From Streptomyces carpinensis (lineage in GTDB: Bacteria; Actinomycetota; Actinomycetes; Streptomycetales; Streptomycetaceae): a DNA stretch of 44,528 nucleotides. Location of the stretch: positions 1 to 44,528 of the forward strand of contig NZ_MUBM01000248.1 in assembly GCF_002154505.1 (NCBI RefSeq), given 5' to 3'. The position numbers and the translations under genes were made by a program. The notes under the pieces are model-generated. The model made no database searches. It saw only the letters and a list, made by a program, of their open reading frames with translations, and was not told where the DNA came from. This document shows positions 16,063 through 25,800 of the stretch, in pieces (within the stretch, counting starts at the first letter, position 1; each line of letters opens with the position of its first letter).

Positions 16063-16073
16063 CCCCCACGGCA

Positions 16074-17066
16074 CTACGGCACCGGAGGCGGCCGCCCGTT
16101 CGACGGGTGGCCGCCTGCGTCGTGCCGGTCGAACGGCACAGGGTCGCGGAGCGAGGACTCGCCCGTGGGGTGCTCGTCGCATGCGGGCCGGGCGGGCGCC
16201 TGACCGCTGCCGCGTCGGCCCGTGCGCACGGGGCGGCCCAGGACGACTCCGAACAGGACGAGTACCAGCCCGCAGAGTTGCTGGGCCGTCAGCACTTCTC
16301 CGGCGACTGCCGTGCCGAGCAGCACACCCGTGACGGGGTTGAGCAGTCCGATCAGCCCCACCGTCCCCGCGGGCAGGTGCCGCAGTCCGGTGAACCAGGC
16401 GGTGAAGGCGACAGCGGTGGCGACCAGGGCGACGTAGCCGAAGGCAAGGAGCGCCGGTGTGTGGAGCGCGGGCGGAGGGCCCTCCACGGCCGCGGCGACC
16501 GGCAGCAGGAACAGACCCCCGGCGGTGAGCTGCCAGGCGGTCGAGGCGAGCACGTCGGCACCGGCGCTCCACCGCTTGGCCAGGATGTGGCCGAAGGACG
16601 ACACGAGCATGGCCGCGGCCGAGGCGAGGACTCCCGGCACGCTCACCCCGGCGACCCCGGTGAGCAGCATGAGACAGACCCCGGCGAGCCCGATCGCGGC
16701 GCCGGCCAGGTGCGAGACGCCGGGCCGCTCGGACACGAGGGCCCAGGCGATGAGCATCATCGCCAGCGGGGACACGGCCATCACGGTCGAGGCGACGCTC
16801 GTCGCCAGCAGCTGGGAGGCGGCATAGACGAGCACGAAGAACACGCTCACGTTGAGCAGCCCGAGCACCGCGGACCGCCACCACCACGCGCCGCGTGGCC
16901 GCTGCCTGCACAGGCCCAGCAGGACGAGGCCGGCGGGCAGCGCCCGCAGGGCGGCCCCGAAGAGCGGGCGGTGCGCCGGCAGGTACTCGTGTGTGACGAA
17001 GTAGTTGGTGCCCCAGGCCACCGGCGCGACCGCGGTCAGTGCCACCCAGCGAAAATCGGCTTCCAT
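16074..17066 (-). CDS. EamA/DMT-family transporter
   Basis: A membrane protein of about 330 residues with ten hydrophobic helices in two EamA repeats. The first runs from RWVALTAVAPVAWGTNYFVTHEYLP through LATSVASTVMAVSPLAMMLIAWAL. The second runs from VLASAAAMLVSSFGHILAKRW to PAGTVGLIGLLNPVTGVLLGTAVAGE. The C-terminal ~50 residues are hydrophilic and contain the terminator hairpin. The family exports amino acids or drug-like metabolites. The start is uncertain: three in-frame ATGs (17066, 17087, 17108) each lie in the centre of a palindrome, and none has a convincing Shine-Dalgarno, so leaderless translation is possible. The divergent MarR gene is the probable regulator. Confidence 0.85.
   Translation of the reverse strand: MEADFRWVALTAVAPVAWGTNYFVTHEYLPAHRPLFGAALRALPAGLVLLGLCRQRPRGAWWWRSAVLGLLNVSVFFVLVYAASQLLATSVASTVMAVSPLAMMLIAWALVSERPGVSHLAGAAIGLAGVCLMLLTGVAGVSVPGVLASAAAMLVSSFGHILAKRWSAGADVLASTAWQLTAGGLFLLPVAAAVEGPPPALHTPALLAFGYVALVATAVAFTAWFTGLRHLPAGTVGLIGLLNPVTGVLLGTAVAGEVLTAQQLCGLVLVLFGVVLGRPVRTGRRGSGQAPARPACDEHPTGESSLRDPVPFDRHDAGGHPSNGRPPPVP
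16087..16115. terminator. Bidirectional terminator between protease and EamA genes
   Basis: GGCGGCCGCCCGT (16087-16099) and ACGGGTGGCCGCC (16103-16115) form a 13-bp stem with one G-U pair around a TCG loop. It lies between the convergent M4 protease and EamA genes and inside the predicted C-terminal tail codons of the EamA gene. Confidence 0.75.
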
Positions 17067-17112
17067 GGAAGGTAATATAGCTTCCATGGAAGCTACTATG
17101 GTGTCCATGGAC
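17060..17112. promoter_or_regulatory. Triple palindromic operator shared by EamA and MarR genes
   Basis: CTTCCATGGAAG occurs at 17060-17071 and again at 17081-17092; the second copy extends to an 18-bp perfect palindrome, TAGCTTCCATGGAAGCTA (17078-17095). GTCCATGGAC follows at 17103-17112. The three centres are exactly 21 bp apart, i.e. two helical turns, on one DNA face. MarR dimers bind such palindromes in divergent promoters. Binding by the adjacent MarR protein is inferred. Confidence 0.75.
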
Positions 17113-17631
17113 GATCCGCAATCGCTGGACCGCGTGGCCCGCATCCAGGCCGACTGGCGCCGCGAACGACCCGACGTCGACATCACTCCGCAAGGAGTCA
17201 TCGGCCGACTGCACCGCCTTGCCGGCCAGCTCACCGAGGAGCTCTGCCTCGTCTACGGCCGCTACGGTCTCAGCGAGGGGGAGTTCGACGTCCTCTGCGC
17301 ACTGCGCCGAGCCGGTGAGCCCTACGAGCGGGCACCCGGCGAGCTCGCGGCGCACACCATGGTCACCACCGGTGCGATGACGAAGAGAGTGGACCGTCTT
17401 GAGAAGGCCGGGCTCGTCACCCGCCGCCGTTCCGACGGCGACCAGCGCGGCCGGATCGTGGCCCTCACCGGTCCCGGACGCGAACTGATCGACCGCGCGT
17501 TCACCGACCACATGCGCAACGAACGCCGGCTGCTGGATCTGCTGACCCCCACCGAGGCCGAGGCACTCGAGACGCTGCTCACCACCTGGCTCTCACGCAT
17601 GGCCGACCCACGCCCTTCCGGCAGCGAGTGA
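17098..17631 (+). CDS. MarR-family transcriptional regulator
   Basis: A regulator of about 177 residues. The N-terminal helix segment VIGRLHRLAGQLTEELCLVYGRYGLSEGEFDVL is followed by a winged helix with PGELAAHTMVTTGAMTKRVDRLEKAGLV and the wing TRRRSDGDQRGRIVALTGPGREL. These are characteristic of MarR dimers that release DNA on binding small phenolic or drug-like ligands. The ATG at 17098 is preferred because GGAAG ends 5 nt upstream; ATGs at 17086 and 17107 are alternatives. It is divergent from the EamA transporter, and the overlapping palindromes suggest autorepression plus control of export. A terminator follows the stop. Confidence 0.92.
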   Translation: MVSMDDPQSLDRVARIQADWRRERPDVDITPQGVIGRLHRLAGQLTEELCLVYGRYGLSEGEFDVLCALRRAGEPYERAPGELAAHTMVTTGAMTKRVDRLEKAGLVTRRRSDGDQRGRIVALTGPGRELIDRAFTDHMRNERRLLDLLTPTEAEALETLLTTWLSRMADPRPSGSE

Positions 17632-17667
17632 CCCGCCGCCCCCGGGGTGCGACCAGAACATGGAAAA

Positions 17668-17713
17668 GGCCCGCTGGACGGACTCCCCCAACGGGAAAGC
17701 CGCCCAGCGGACC
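17668..17713. terminator. Terminator between MarR and subtilase genes
   Basis: GGCCCGCTGG (17668-17677) pairs with CCAGCGGACC (17704-17713) apart from one mismatch, in the 95-bp gap between the two convergent genes. Confidence 0.6.
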
Positions 17714-17726
17714 GGTCAGGACGTGA

Positions 17727-20700
17727 TCAGCGCACGGCGTACGCGTCGAACACGGTCTGGACGACGGAGTTGCCGCCTGCGTCCGTCAGTTCGGTCTTCA
17801 GCGTGACCGGCTTGCCGGCCGCGCCCGCGTGGTTCACGGTCGCGGTCCAGTGGCCGTCACTCTGCGAGGTGGTGCCCTCGGTCCAGGTCTCGCCACCGTC
17901 GTAGGAGTACGAGACCTTGGCGGCGACCAGCTTGCCGGGCGTGTAGCCCGCGTGACCGGTGACGCTCAGGCCGATCGTCTGACCGTCCTTCGCCGGAAGG
18001 GTCTTGAGCCCGTCCGTGTCCAGGTCGTAGCCCGGGAAGAGCAGTGGAATGCCCTGGGAGTAGGCGTTCTCGTCCCGGTGCGAGCGGAACTTCCAGACCG
18101 TCTGGGTGCGGGTGGACCGCTTCCACACGGCGGCGGGCGAGCCGAACTTCATGGTGTCCATGGTGAGTTCGTACGCGGCGTCCTCGGCCGGGACGGTGAA
18201 CACCCCGGACGGCCACCCGGTCTCGCCGATCACCTTGCCGCCGCTGGTGAGCTTCATGCTGCCGATGTCCCCGAAGGAGCCCTGGATGCCCATGTGCTCG
18301 GTGTCGCCCCAGAAGGCGGGTGCCACGCCGATGAGGTTGTCCTGCCGTTCGGCGGCCAGTTGAGGCTTGCCGTCGGCGTCGCGCGGCGCGGTCGGGGCCG
18401 GGATGCCCCGGTACCAGCTCTCCGCCCGCTTCGAGCCCCCGGTGTACGTGCGCGCCTGGTCGGCCATGGCCTCGCCCCAGGGGAAGCTGGAGGAGAGGTA
18501 GCGCGTCCACGCGGTGTCGCCCGCCGAGTAGTACTCGGTGCGCTTGCTGGGAACGGCGACGGAGTCGCTGGCGGCGGAGAACACCCCGCCGTACGGCCGG
18601 CCCATGACCATCGTGTCGACGTAGTCCGTCGCGACGCCCATCGCCTCGTAGGCCGAGGTGACCGTGCCGAGCTTCCTGTCCTGCACCCGGTAGGTGCGGT
18701 CCGAGGTGATCGGGCCGGTCTCGGGGAAGGCGAGGTTGTAGACGAACGGGCTGACGGCGGTGGCCTTCCAGCGGAGCGTCACCGGTCCCTCGGCCAGCGC
18801 GGCCTTCAGTGCGGCGGCCTCGTCCGCCTCGATGCCGAGCGAGGGCAGCGGCGCCTGGCCGAAGCCGATCGAGGGCTGCCAGGGGCCCGCAGCCGGGCGG
18901 TGGGCGAGAACCGCCTTCGCGCCCGCGGCCTTCGCGTTTCGCGCCAGGTTGTACAGGTAGCCGTCGTCGCCGGCCTCGACCAGCGCGATCTTCCCGGCGA
19001 CACCCGCGGCCCGCAGTTCCTCGGGGGTGCCGGTGCCCGCGTCGACCAGCGCGGCCTCGCCCGCCCCGTCGAGGTTGACGGAACCGGTGCTCGCCGTCCT
19101 CGGGTGGAGTGCGGCACCGCCGACGACCGACAACTGCTCGATCTGCGGGGCGTACATGCGCCAGAAGCCGGTGAACTCGAAGTCGCCGTCGCGCGCCTTG
19201 CCCTGCACGTCCGCCAGGTAGGTCCGCACGCTCCGGTTGCCGGTGATGGAGCCGGAGTGGAGCCAGGTCCCGTCCCAGGTACGGCCGAAGGACAGGGTCG
19301 TGGAGCGGCTCTCGGAGGCGCGGTCCGCGGTCTCCACCTGGAGCCGGTGCGCCTTGCGGGCGTCGAGCACCAGAGTGGTGTCCTTGGCGACGTCGACCTG
19401 GGGCCGGGCGAGGTAGCCGACGGACTCGGCCATGCGGCCTGTGGCGTCCGCGGCGTCCGGCGTGATGACGAAGCCGGAGACGAAGTACGCGCCGGGGCGC
19501 ACCCGGTAGACCTGGTCGGCGGCGCCGTCGTTGAAGCGGCGCTCGCCGCTGGAGGTGTCGGTGCCGATGACGTCCAGCGAGGAGGAGCCCGTGGCGGGCT
19601 TGCCGGCGCGGTCGATCAGTTTGACGCGCAGGGTGACGGTCTCCGGCTCGACGTACAGGGAGAACGGGGTGGAGACCTTCACACCGCCGGGTCCGGTGGC
19701 CAGTACGCGCCCGGTGACGTCGCCGTACTGGGCGGCCTTCAGGTTCGCGGCCGGGTCGATCCGCAGCGGGACCTTCACGGTGGCCCCGGCCGGGACGGTG
19801 ACGGTGTTCTCGTCGAGCGCGGCGACCGGCGAGCGGACCTCGGAGCCGTCGTTGCCGGTGACGCCCTGGACCTTCAGCGACAGCTTCACCGACTCGGTGC
19901 CGGAGTTGGTGTAGGGGAGGTCGACGGTGGTGCGGTCGCTCCTGTCCTGCGGCCATGCGAAGGTGCCGGCCTGGACGGCGGGGGCGCCGACCACCGTGGT
20001 GTCGATCGCGGCCTTCACATCGAGCCGGCCGGCGCCGGACGCGCGGACGTCGCCGGGGATGTCGCTCTTCGCGGACGACACCAGAGCGGTCTTGACCTGC
20101 TGGGCGGTCCAGTCCGGGTGTCGCTGCTTCACGAGCGCGGCGGCGCCCGCCACGTGCGGGGTGGCCATAGACGTACCGGACATCGACCGGTAGGCGTAGA
20201 TGCCCCGGCCGCCCGCGGCCGCGGCGGAGATGTCGACGCCGGGTGCGGCGATCTCCGGCTTGAGGGTGTGCGCGCCGATCACGGGTCCGAGGCTGGAGAA
20301 CCAGGCGGTGGAGTCGTCGCGGTCGACGGCGCCGACGGTCAGCACGCTCGGGGCGCAGCCGGGCGAGGAGACGGTGTTGAGGCTCGGGCCGGAGTTGCCT
20401 GCCGCGACGACGAACAACGTGTCCTTGCTCTGGGCGAGTTTCTCGGCGGCGACGCTCATCGGGTCGGTGCAGTCGGTCGGCTCCGGGCTGCCCAGGCTCA
20501 TGGAGACGACATCGGCCTTCTGGTCGACAGCCCACTGCATTCCGGCGATGATCCAGGACTCGGCGCCGTAGCCGCCATCGTTGAGGACCTTGCCGTTGAG
20601 CAGTTCGGTGTCGGGGGCGACGCCCTTCTTCCTGCCGTCGCTCGCGGCACCGGAGCCGCCGACGGTGGAGATGGTGTGGGTGCCGTGGCCCTGCCGGTCG

Positions 20701-21488
20701 TCGGTGGTGCTGGAGTCGGTGAAGTTCTCCGAGGCGGCGATCCGGCCCTTGAGGTCGGGGTGTTCGGCGTCGGCTCCGGTGTCGAGGACGGCGACCTTGG
20801 TGCCCTTGCCGGTGTACCCGGCCGCCCAGGCGAGGTCGGCGCCGATCTGCTTGGTGGACCGGTCCAGGGTGGCCTGGACCTTGCGGTCGAGCCAGAGCTT
20901 CTTCAGACCGGAGGCGGAGCGCGAACGGGTGTTGGTCACGTCCGCCCAGAAGTCGGCGGCCTTCGCCTTGTCGGTCTTGAGCGCGACGCCGTCGACGGCG
21001 TCCAGCACCGGGCCGCGCTTCGCGCCGCGCGGGGTGACGGGCGCGGTGCGGCCCGCGGCCTCGCCGTAGACGGCGATCAGCGGCAGCGCGGTGGTGTGCG
21101 CGTCGTCGTAGCCCTGGCGGATGAGCCCCGTGACGTTGAAGAGCTCCTCGTCGACCTTGCCCGCGGCCAGCGCCCGAGCGGCGGTGTCGGGGTAGACGTA
21201 GAGGTCCTTGCCGGACTGACGGGTCTGCAGGAGGGGCTCGGAGCCGTCCTCGCGCGGCAGTGCGGTGACCGACGCGGCCCCCGAATCGTCCGTGCGGACC
21301 AGGACCTTGTCTCCGGTGACCAGGGTGACGGTGACCGGTCGTCCTGCGTTGGCGCCGGCCGCGCTGCCGGTCAGTGGTCTCTTCGCGGTCGGCTCGTCCT
21401 GCGGCGAGGCCGCGGACGGTGCGATCGCGGTGACGGCCAGGACGGCGGCGGTGGCCGCCCCCAGCGCCGGACGCGATATCGGACGCAT
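17727..21488 (-). CDS. Large secreted subtilisin-like S8 serine protease
   Basis: A 1253-residue exported subtilase. The signal peptide ends near SAAS (residue ~28) and a propeptide of ~190 residues follows. The catalytic triad is Asp236 (VLDTGAD), His268 (GHGTH) and Ser440 (SGTSMATPHVAG), with Asn365 in AAGNSGP for the oxyanion hole. The ~750-residue C-terminal part is beta-rich. It holds a PA-like insert (GKIALVEAGDDGYLYNLARN ... AGAKAVLAHRP) and ends in an Ig-like region (VAAKVSYSYDGGETW ... AYAVR). The ATG at 21488 has GGGAG 4 nt upstream (GGGAGAGCGATG). It is a monocistronic, presumably housekeeping or differentiation-related exoprotease. Long overlapping frames on the opposite strand are codon-bias shadows. 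Confidence 0.95.
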   Translation of the reverse strand: MRPISRPALGAATAAVLAVTAIAPSAASPQDEPTAKRPLTGSAAGANAGRPVTVTLVTGDKVLVRTDDSGAASVTALPREDGSEPLLQTRQSGKDLYVYPDTAARALAAGKVDEELFNVTGLIRQGYDDAHTTALPLIAVYGEAAGRTAPVTPRGAKRGPVLDAVDGVALKTDKAKAADFWADVTNTRSRSASGLKKLWLDRKVQATLDRSTKQIGADLAWAAGYTGKGTKVAVLDTGADAEHPDLKGRIAASENFTDSSTTDDRQGHGTHTISTVGGSGAASDGRKKGVAPDTELLNGKVLNDGGYGAESWIIAGMQWAVDQKADVVSMSLGSPEPTDCTDPMSVAAEKLAQSKDTLFVVAAGNSGPSLNTVSSPGCAPSVLTVGAVDRDDSTAWFSSLGPVIGAHTLKPEIAAPGVDISAAAAGGRGIYAYRSMSGTSMATPHVAGAAALVKQRHPDWTAQQVKTALVSSAKSDIPGDVRASGAGRLDVKAAIDTTVVGAPAVQAGTFAWPQDRSDRTTVDLPYTNSGTESVKLSLKVQGVTGNDGSEVRSPVAALDENTVTVPAGATVKVPLRIDPAANLKAAQYGDVTGRVLATGPGGVKVSTPFSLYVEPETVTLRVKLIDRAGKPATGSSSLDVIGTDTSSGERRFNDGAADQVYRVRPGAYFVSGFVITPDAADATGRMAESVGYLARPQVDVAKDTTLVLDARKAHRLQVETADRASESRSTTLSFGRTWDGTWLHSGSITGNRSVRTYLADVQGKARDGDFEFTGFWRMYAPQIEQLSVVGGAALHPRTASTGSVNLDGAGEAALVDAGTGTPEELRAAGVAGKIALVEAGDDGYLYNLARNAKAAGAKAVLAHRPAAGPWQPSIGFGQAPLPSLGIEADEAAALKAALAEGPVTLRWKATAVSPFVYNLAFPETGPITSDRTYRVQDRKLGTVTSAYEAMGVATDYVDTMVMGRPYGGVFSAASDSVAVPSKRTEYYSAGDTAWTRYLSSSFPWGEAMADQARTYTGGSKRAESWYRGIPAPTAPRDADGKPQLAAERQDNLIGVAPAFWGDTEHMGIQGSFGDIGSMKLTSGGKVIGETGWPSGVFTVPAEDAAYELTMDTMKFGSPAAVWKRSTRTQTVWKFRSHRDENAYSQGIPLLFPGYDLDTDGLKTLPAKDGQTIGLSVTGHAGYTPGKLVAAKVSYSYDGGETWTEGTTSQSDGHWTATVNHAGAAGKPVTLKTELTDAGGNSVVQTVFDAYAVR

Positions 21489-21775
21489 CGCTCTCCCTAA
21501 GTAAAACCGGGCCACCTCTGAACAAGCAGTGATGTTCCGGAAGTTGTCGGTGCTGCCGTGGCGTCACATTGGCAGAGCGACGGGCGACGAAGTGATGATG
21601 TTCGCGGCGGGTTTACGCCGTGGCCGCTTTCCGCCGCGGCTGGACGCCCGAGGACAGCGACGGCGCAGGTCTCCGATCTCGCCACCGACCGGCGAGCCCC
21701 AGCAGCGCCATGAACTGGATCAGGTGGAGCCGGCGTCGGCGACCGGAGGCCGGGGGAGCGGTGCCGTGGATCCTG

Positions 21776-22340
21776 TCAGGAGGGCTCTACGGCTGCCTGA
21801 TCAGTCCTGCCGGGGCTGGGATGAAAGGACGGCGGATTCCTGGGATCGGCGACCGTGAACGGCTGGAATCCGGGGTCCGCGATCGCGCGCCAGATGAACT
21901 CCGAAGCGGACATGTCGAGGTGGGTGCCATTCCTCGCCCCACATCGGTCGCGCGACCAGGGGCCAGGTGGCTGGGTCGGCGGAGCTGTCGGCAAGCCAAT
22001 AGAACCGGCCGCCCGTCTCCGACCTGCCCCACATGATCAAACCGCTGCCCTCGGTCGGGTCGTACAGTTCGAACGGGTTGAAATACCCGGCCATCCACTC
22101 CGGGTCCTCTTGAGACTTCCGCCGCAAGCTGCGCCAGAAACGCAGCAGGGAATCCGCGCCCTCGCCGTTCCGGAGGGGGAAGACGTAGAAGGAAAAGGAT
22201 CCCGGTCCGAAGCGGACACCGAGTTCCTTCCAGTCGGTCGGCAACCGAGTGCCGAGTCCGGACTCGACCGCGGTCCAGTCGCACTCCTGCCGAGGCCCAT
22301 GCCGGCCTGTCGTCTCCTGCAGGCGATCCAACCAGTGCAC
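21776..22340 (-). pseudogene. SUKH (SMI1/KNR4) domain protein, frameshifted near the C-terminus
   Basis: From a GTG at 22340 the frame reads HWLDRLQETTGRH, then CDWTAVESGLGTRLPTDWKEL and RFGPGSFSFYVFPL, the SMI1/KNR4 pattern of SUKH proteins, which often serve as immunity proteins to contact-dependent toxins. After WGEEWHP (near 21930) the frame turns into Arg/Pro-rich sequence. The +1-shifted frame continues with HLDMSASEFIWRAIADP and GFQPFTVADP to a stop at 21776, the expected family C-terminus. A one-base insertion or two-base deletion in GGCACCCACC would explain it. It is therefore either a decayed gene or carries a sequencing indel. As annotated in the first frame it would end at 21801 with 179 residues. 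No toxin gene is adjacent. Confidence 0.6.
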
Positions 22341-22677
22341 TGCCCTTGCTCCCTTGCCAGGCGTGACTACCGGGCCGGCTCACAGTATTCCCGTCGGGGG
22401 ATCTCGACGGTGCCCCTGACTGACTCGGCGTGACGCAGCCGCACACCCGGACCCGGCCGCGGACTCTGCCGGCTCCCACGTTCGACGGGCAGGTCGCGTT
22501 CCAAGCGGTTCCACACGTGCCGGGACGACTCAGCACCCTTTCGGCCGTCGGCCTCGTCGCACCACGATGACACCACCCTGCCGAGCGCCCGCGATTCCTG
22601 GCAGGGCATCAACTCGCAGGCGGGCAGGGTAAACACTCGAAGCTCACCGCGACAACCAGATGTAACTTACAGCAAGC

Positions 22678-22699
22678 GTTCATCCAAGGCTCGCGACGG
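22678..22699 (+). promoter_or_regulatory. Possible PHO box
   Basis: GTTCATCCAAG at 22678-22688 resembles the 11-bp direct-repeat unit (GTTCAYC) bound by Streptomyces PhoP. The next 11 bp, GCTCGCGACGG, is a weak second unit. The downstream gene encodes a secreted phosphoesterase, which makes phosphate control plausible. One good unit alone is thin evidence. Confidence 0.3.
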
Positions 22700-22763
22700 C
22701 GTCATTCGCGCGTATCGGTTGATCTCTGTAATCGGGTACGCGCTCATGATCGAAATGGGCGCA

Positions 22764-22781
22764 GCGGGGGTGTTTCCCCGC
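22764..22781 (+). other. Leader hairpin 24 nt before the start codon
   Basis: GCGGGG (22764-22769) pairs with CCCCGC (22776-22781) around GTGTTT and is followed by a pyrimidine run (TTCTCCTCTTC). It may act as an attenuator or mRNA-stabilising hairpin. Confidence 0.35.
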
Positions 22782-22805
22782 TTCTCCTCTTCATCCGAGG
22801 TTCCA

Positions 22806-25800
22806 ATGAGATTGATGGTCTTGAACCATCGACACAAGAGACCCATGCTGGTCGTGCTCGCCACGGCGACCGCGCTAGCCGCCGCACCTGCCGTCGCATA
22901 CGCGGACAGCGGTCCGGTCCCGCCGGTCGCCGTTGCTCCGGCCAACGTAGATCCGGTCACCGGTGCGCCGGCCGACGGTGCTCGGGCCACCGGTGCGCCC
23001 GACACCGGTGCACCGGCCACCGCGGCGCCCGTCACCGGCGGAATCCCCTTGACCAACACGTCCGAGAGGATCGGCCCGGGGATCGGCCTCCAGCACGTGA
23101 AGGCGCTGGCCCAGAAGGGCTGGTACGACGCGCAGTTCCTGAACGTGGACCTGTCCGACGGTGCGGTCCGCACGGACCTGCTGACCTCCGGACCGGTCGC
23201 CTCCGGCGGCCCGCTCAGCAAGGCCGCCAACAAGGCCGGCGCCGTCGCGGGCGTCAACGGCGAGTTCTTCGACATCGGCAACTCCAACGCGGCCCTCGGC
23301 GGCGAGGTCCAGGCCGGGAAGCTGATCAAGTCCGCCGACACCGGCGGCCGTCAGCACGTGGGCGTCAGCAAGGACGGCATCGCCCAGCTCGTGGACCTGA
23401 CGGTCGACGCGAACGCGAACTTCGCGGGTGCGGACCACAAGGTGCTGTCGCTCAACGCCGCGAACGGCGGCGGGGTCCCGGCCGACGGCCTGATCGCGTT
23501 CACGTCGGCGTGGGGCGACTACAGCCGCAACCGCGGCCTGACGGGCGTACCCAACGACCAGATCGCCGAGGTGCTGGTCGAGAACGGCTCGGTCGTGTCG
23601 GTCACGCCGAACGGTCCCGCGGGCTCGGGGCCGATCCCGGACGACGGTTTCGTGCTCGTCGGGCGCGGCGCCGCGGCGACCGCGATCCGCGCACTGCGGC
23701 CCGGCGACCCGGTGAAGCTCAGTTACGATCTCGCCGACAACGCGGCCAAGACCATGAAGTTCGCGCTCGGCCACGGCGGCACCATCGTCTCCGGCGGCAA
23801 GGCCGTCAGCGGTCTCGACACCTCGATAGCCCCGCGTACCGCGCTCGGCTTCAAGGACGGCGGCAGGAAGCTCGTGCTCGCCACCTGGGACGGCCCGGGC
23901 GGCACCGGCAAGGGCGGCATCGGGATCGACGAGGAAGCGCGTGAGCTCGCCGCGATGGGCGTGGAGACCGCGGTCAACCTCGACGGCGGCGGCTCGACCA
24001 CCATGGTCGCCCGCGCTCTCGGCGAGGACTCCGCGACCGTCCGCAACGTCCCGTCCGACGGCCAGGAGCGCAACGACCCCAACGGCGTAGGCGTGTTCGT
24101 CACGAAGGGCGACGGCAAGCTGGACCAGCTCCTCGTCAAGCCCGCGCCGGGCGCGGCGTCGGCCGACGGCGGCGTGAAGGTCTTCCCGGGGCTGCACCGC
24201 GCGCTCGTCGCGGAGGGCGTCGACGACCACGAGACGCCGGTGACGGTCGACCCGAAGTCCGTGCGGTGGAACGCGAACGGAGGGCGCGTCCAGGGCGGCA
24301 CGCTCGCCGCCTCGGCCAAGGCGCACGGCGCGATCACGGTCGACGCTCATGCGGGCAGCAAGAAGGCCCAGGCGAAGGTCACCGTCCTCGGCCCGGTCAG
24401 CAGGGTGGAGCTGTCGTCCCAGCGCCTGTCGATCGCCGACGCGAAGCCCGACAACGCTGTCACCGTCTCCGTGACCGGCCGCGACGCCCAGGGCTACACG
24501 GCTCCGGTCGACCCGCGGGACCTCTCGCTCGACTACGACCACAGCGTCGTCGACATCAAGTCCGTGGACGGCAAGCTGAAGATCACACCGCTCACCAACG
24601 CGGGCACGATCCTCACGGTCTCGGTCGGCGGCAAGTCCGCCCAGCTCCCGATCACCGTCGGCGTGCAGACCAAGACGGTCTACGACTTCGACGACGACGT
24701 GCTCTCGCGCTGGCGCAACAACAGCACCGCGGCCACGACGTTCTCGGCGGACCCCGACGGCCTGCGGATCGACTTCAACGCGATGCGCAACGTGGGCATC
24801 ACGGCGACTTCGGCGGCCGCTCGCGTCCCGGTACCCGGCCAACCGCTGCGCCTGCGAGTACGACTCAAGTCGAGCATCAGCGTGCCGAACGGTCTGACCT
24901 ACATCAGCTACGTCGACGCGGACGGCAAGAGCAACGGCGTCTACGGCAGTGGCCTGACCGCGAGCGGCGACTGGCAGAACGCGTCGTTCACGCTGCCGGC
25001 GAACACGAAGTTCCCGATCGCGGTCTCGGGCTTCCAGGGCATCAACACGAGCGTCGCCCAGCAGAAGGCAGGCACGTTCGTCCTGGACCGCATCGAGGCC
25101 GACGTCCCGACGTCGATCGACCTGCCCGCCCAGCCCGACCTGCAGCCCGACCCGCTCGTCTCCGACGACGGCTCGCTGCTCCAGGGCAAGGACACGTGGA
25201 AGTTCGCCACGCTGTCGGACGTACAGTTCACGGCCGACAACCCAGCCCTGACCCAGGTCGCGACGACCGCCATCAAGCGGATCCGCCAGACCCACCCGGA
25301 CCTGATCGTCCTCAACGGTGACGTCACCGACCGTGGACTGCCGCAGGACCTCTCGCTGGCCCGCAAGGTGCTCACCGACGCCGGGTGCGACCTCATCCCG
25401 GTCGGCCAAGAGCCGGCGGAGAACAGCACGCCGGACCCGAAGTCCGGCTCGGTTCCCTGCTACTACGTGCCGGGCAACCACGAGTCCTACGGCCTCGACA
25501 ACGTCCAGCAGGACCTGACGAACTTCACCAAGGAGTTCGGCCGGCCGTACCGGACGTTCGACCACAAGGGCACGCGGTTCATCCTGCTCGCCAGCTCCCT
25601 CGGGTCGCTGCGCGGGACGGCGTGGGACCAGCTCCCGATGCTCCAGAAGGCACTCGCCGACGCCAAGAAGGACAAGTCGGTCCACAACGTCATGGTCTTC
25701 GCCCACCACCCGGTGGACGACCCCGCCGAGACGAAGGCCAGCCAGCTCGGTGACCGCGACGAGGCCGCGCTGGTCGAGCACATGCTCACGGACTTCCGTG

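Larger units (their letters stand above)
22341..22805. other. Control region upstream of the phosphodiester glycosidase gene
   Basis: This 465-bp spacer holds no credible gene. A minus-strand frame at 22367-22636 has no recognisable content. The right half is lower in G+C and carries a TGTAA-C-TTACA palindrome (22661-22671), a possible PHO-box element (22678-22688) and a hairpin just before the start codon (22764-22781). Confidence 0.5.

Noticed and set aside
17829..21500. Frames of over 1200 codons on both strands at the subtilase locus
   Set aside because: Only the minus-strand frame with signal peptide and Asp/His/Ser triad is coherent; the others are mirror frames created by GC-rich third positions.
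22367..22636. Minus-strand 89-codon ORF upstream of the SUKH relic
   Set aside because: No recognised domain, low-complexity Arg-rich content and no ribosome site.
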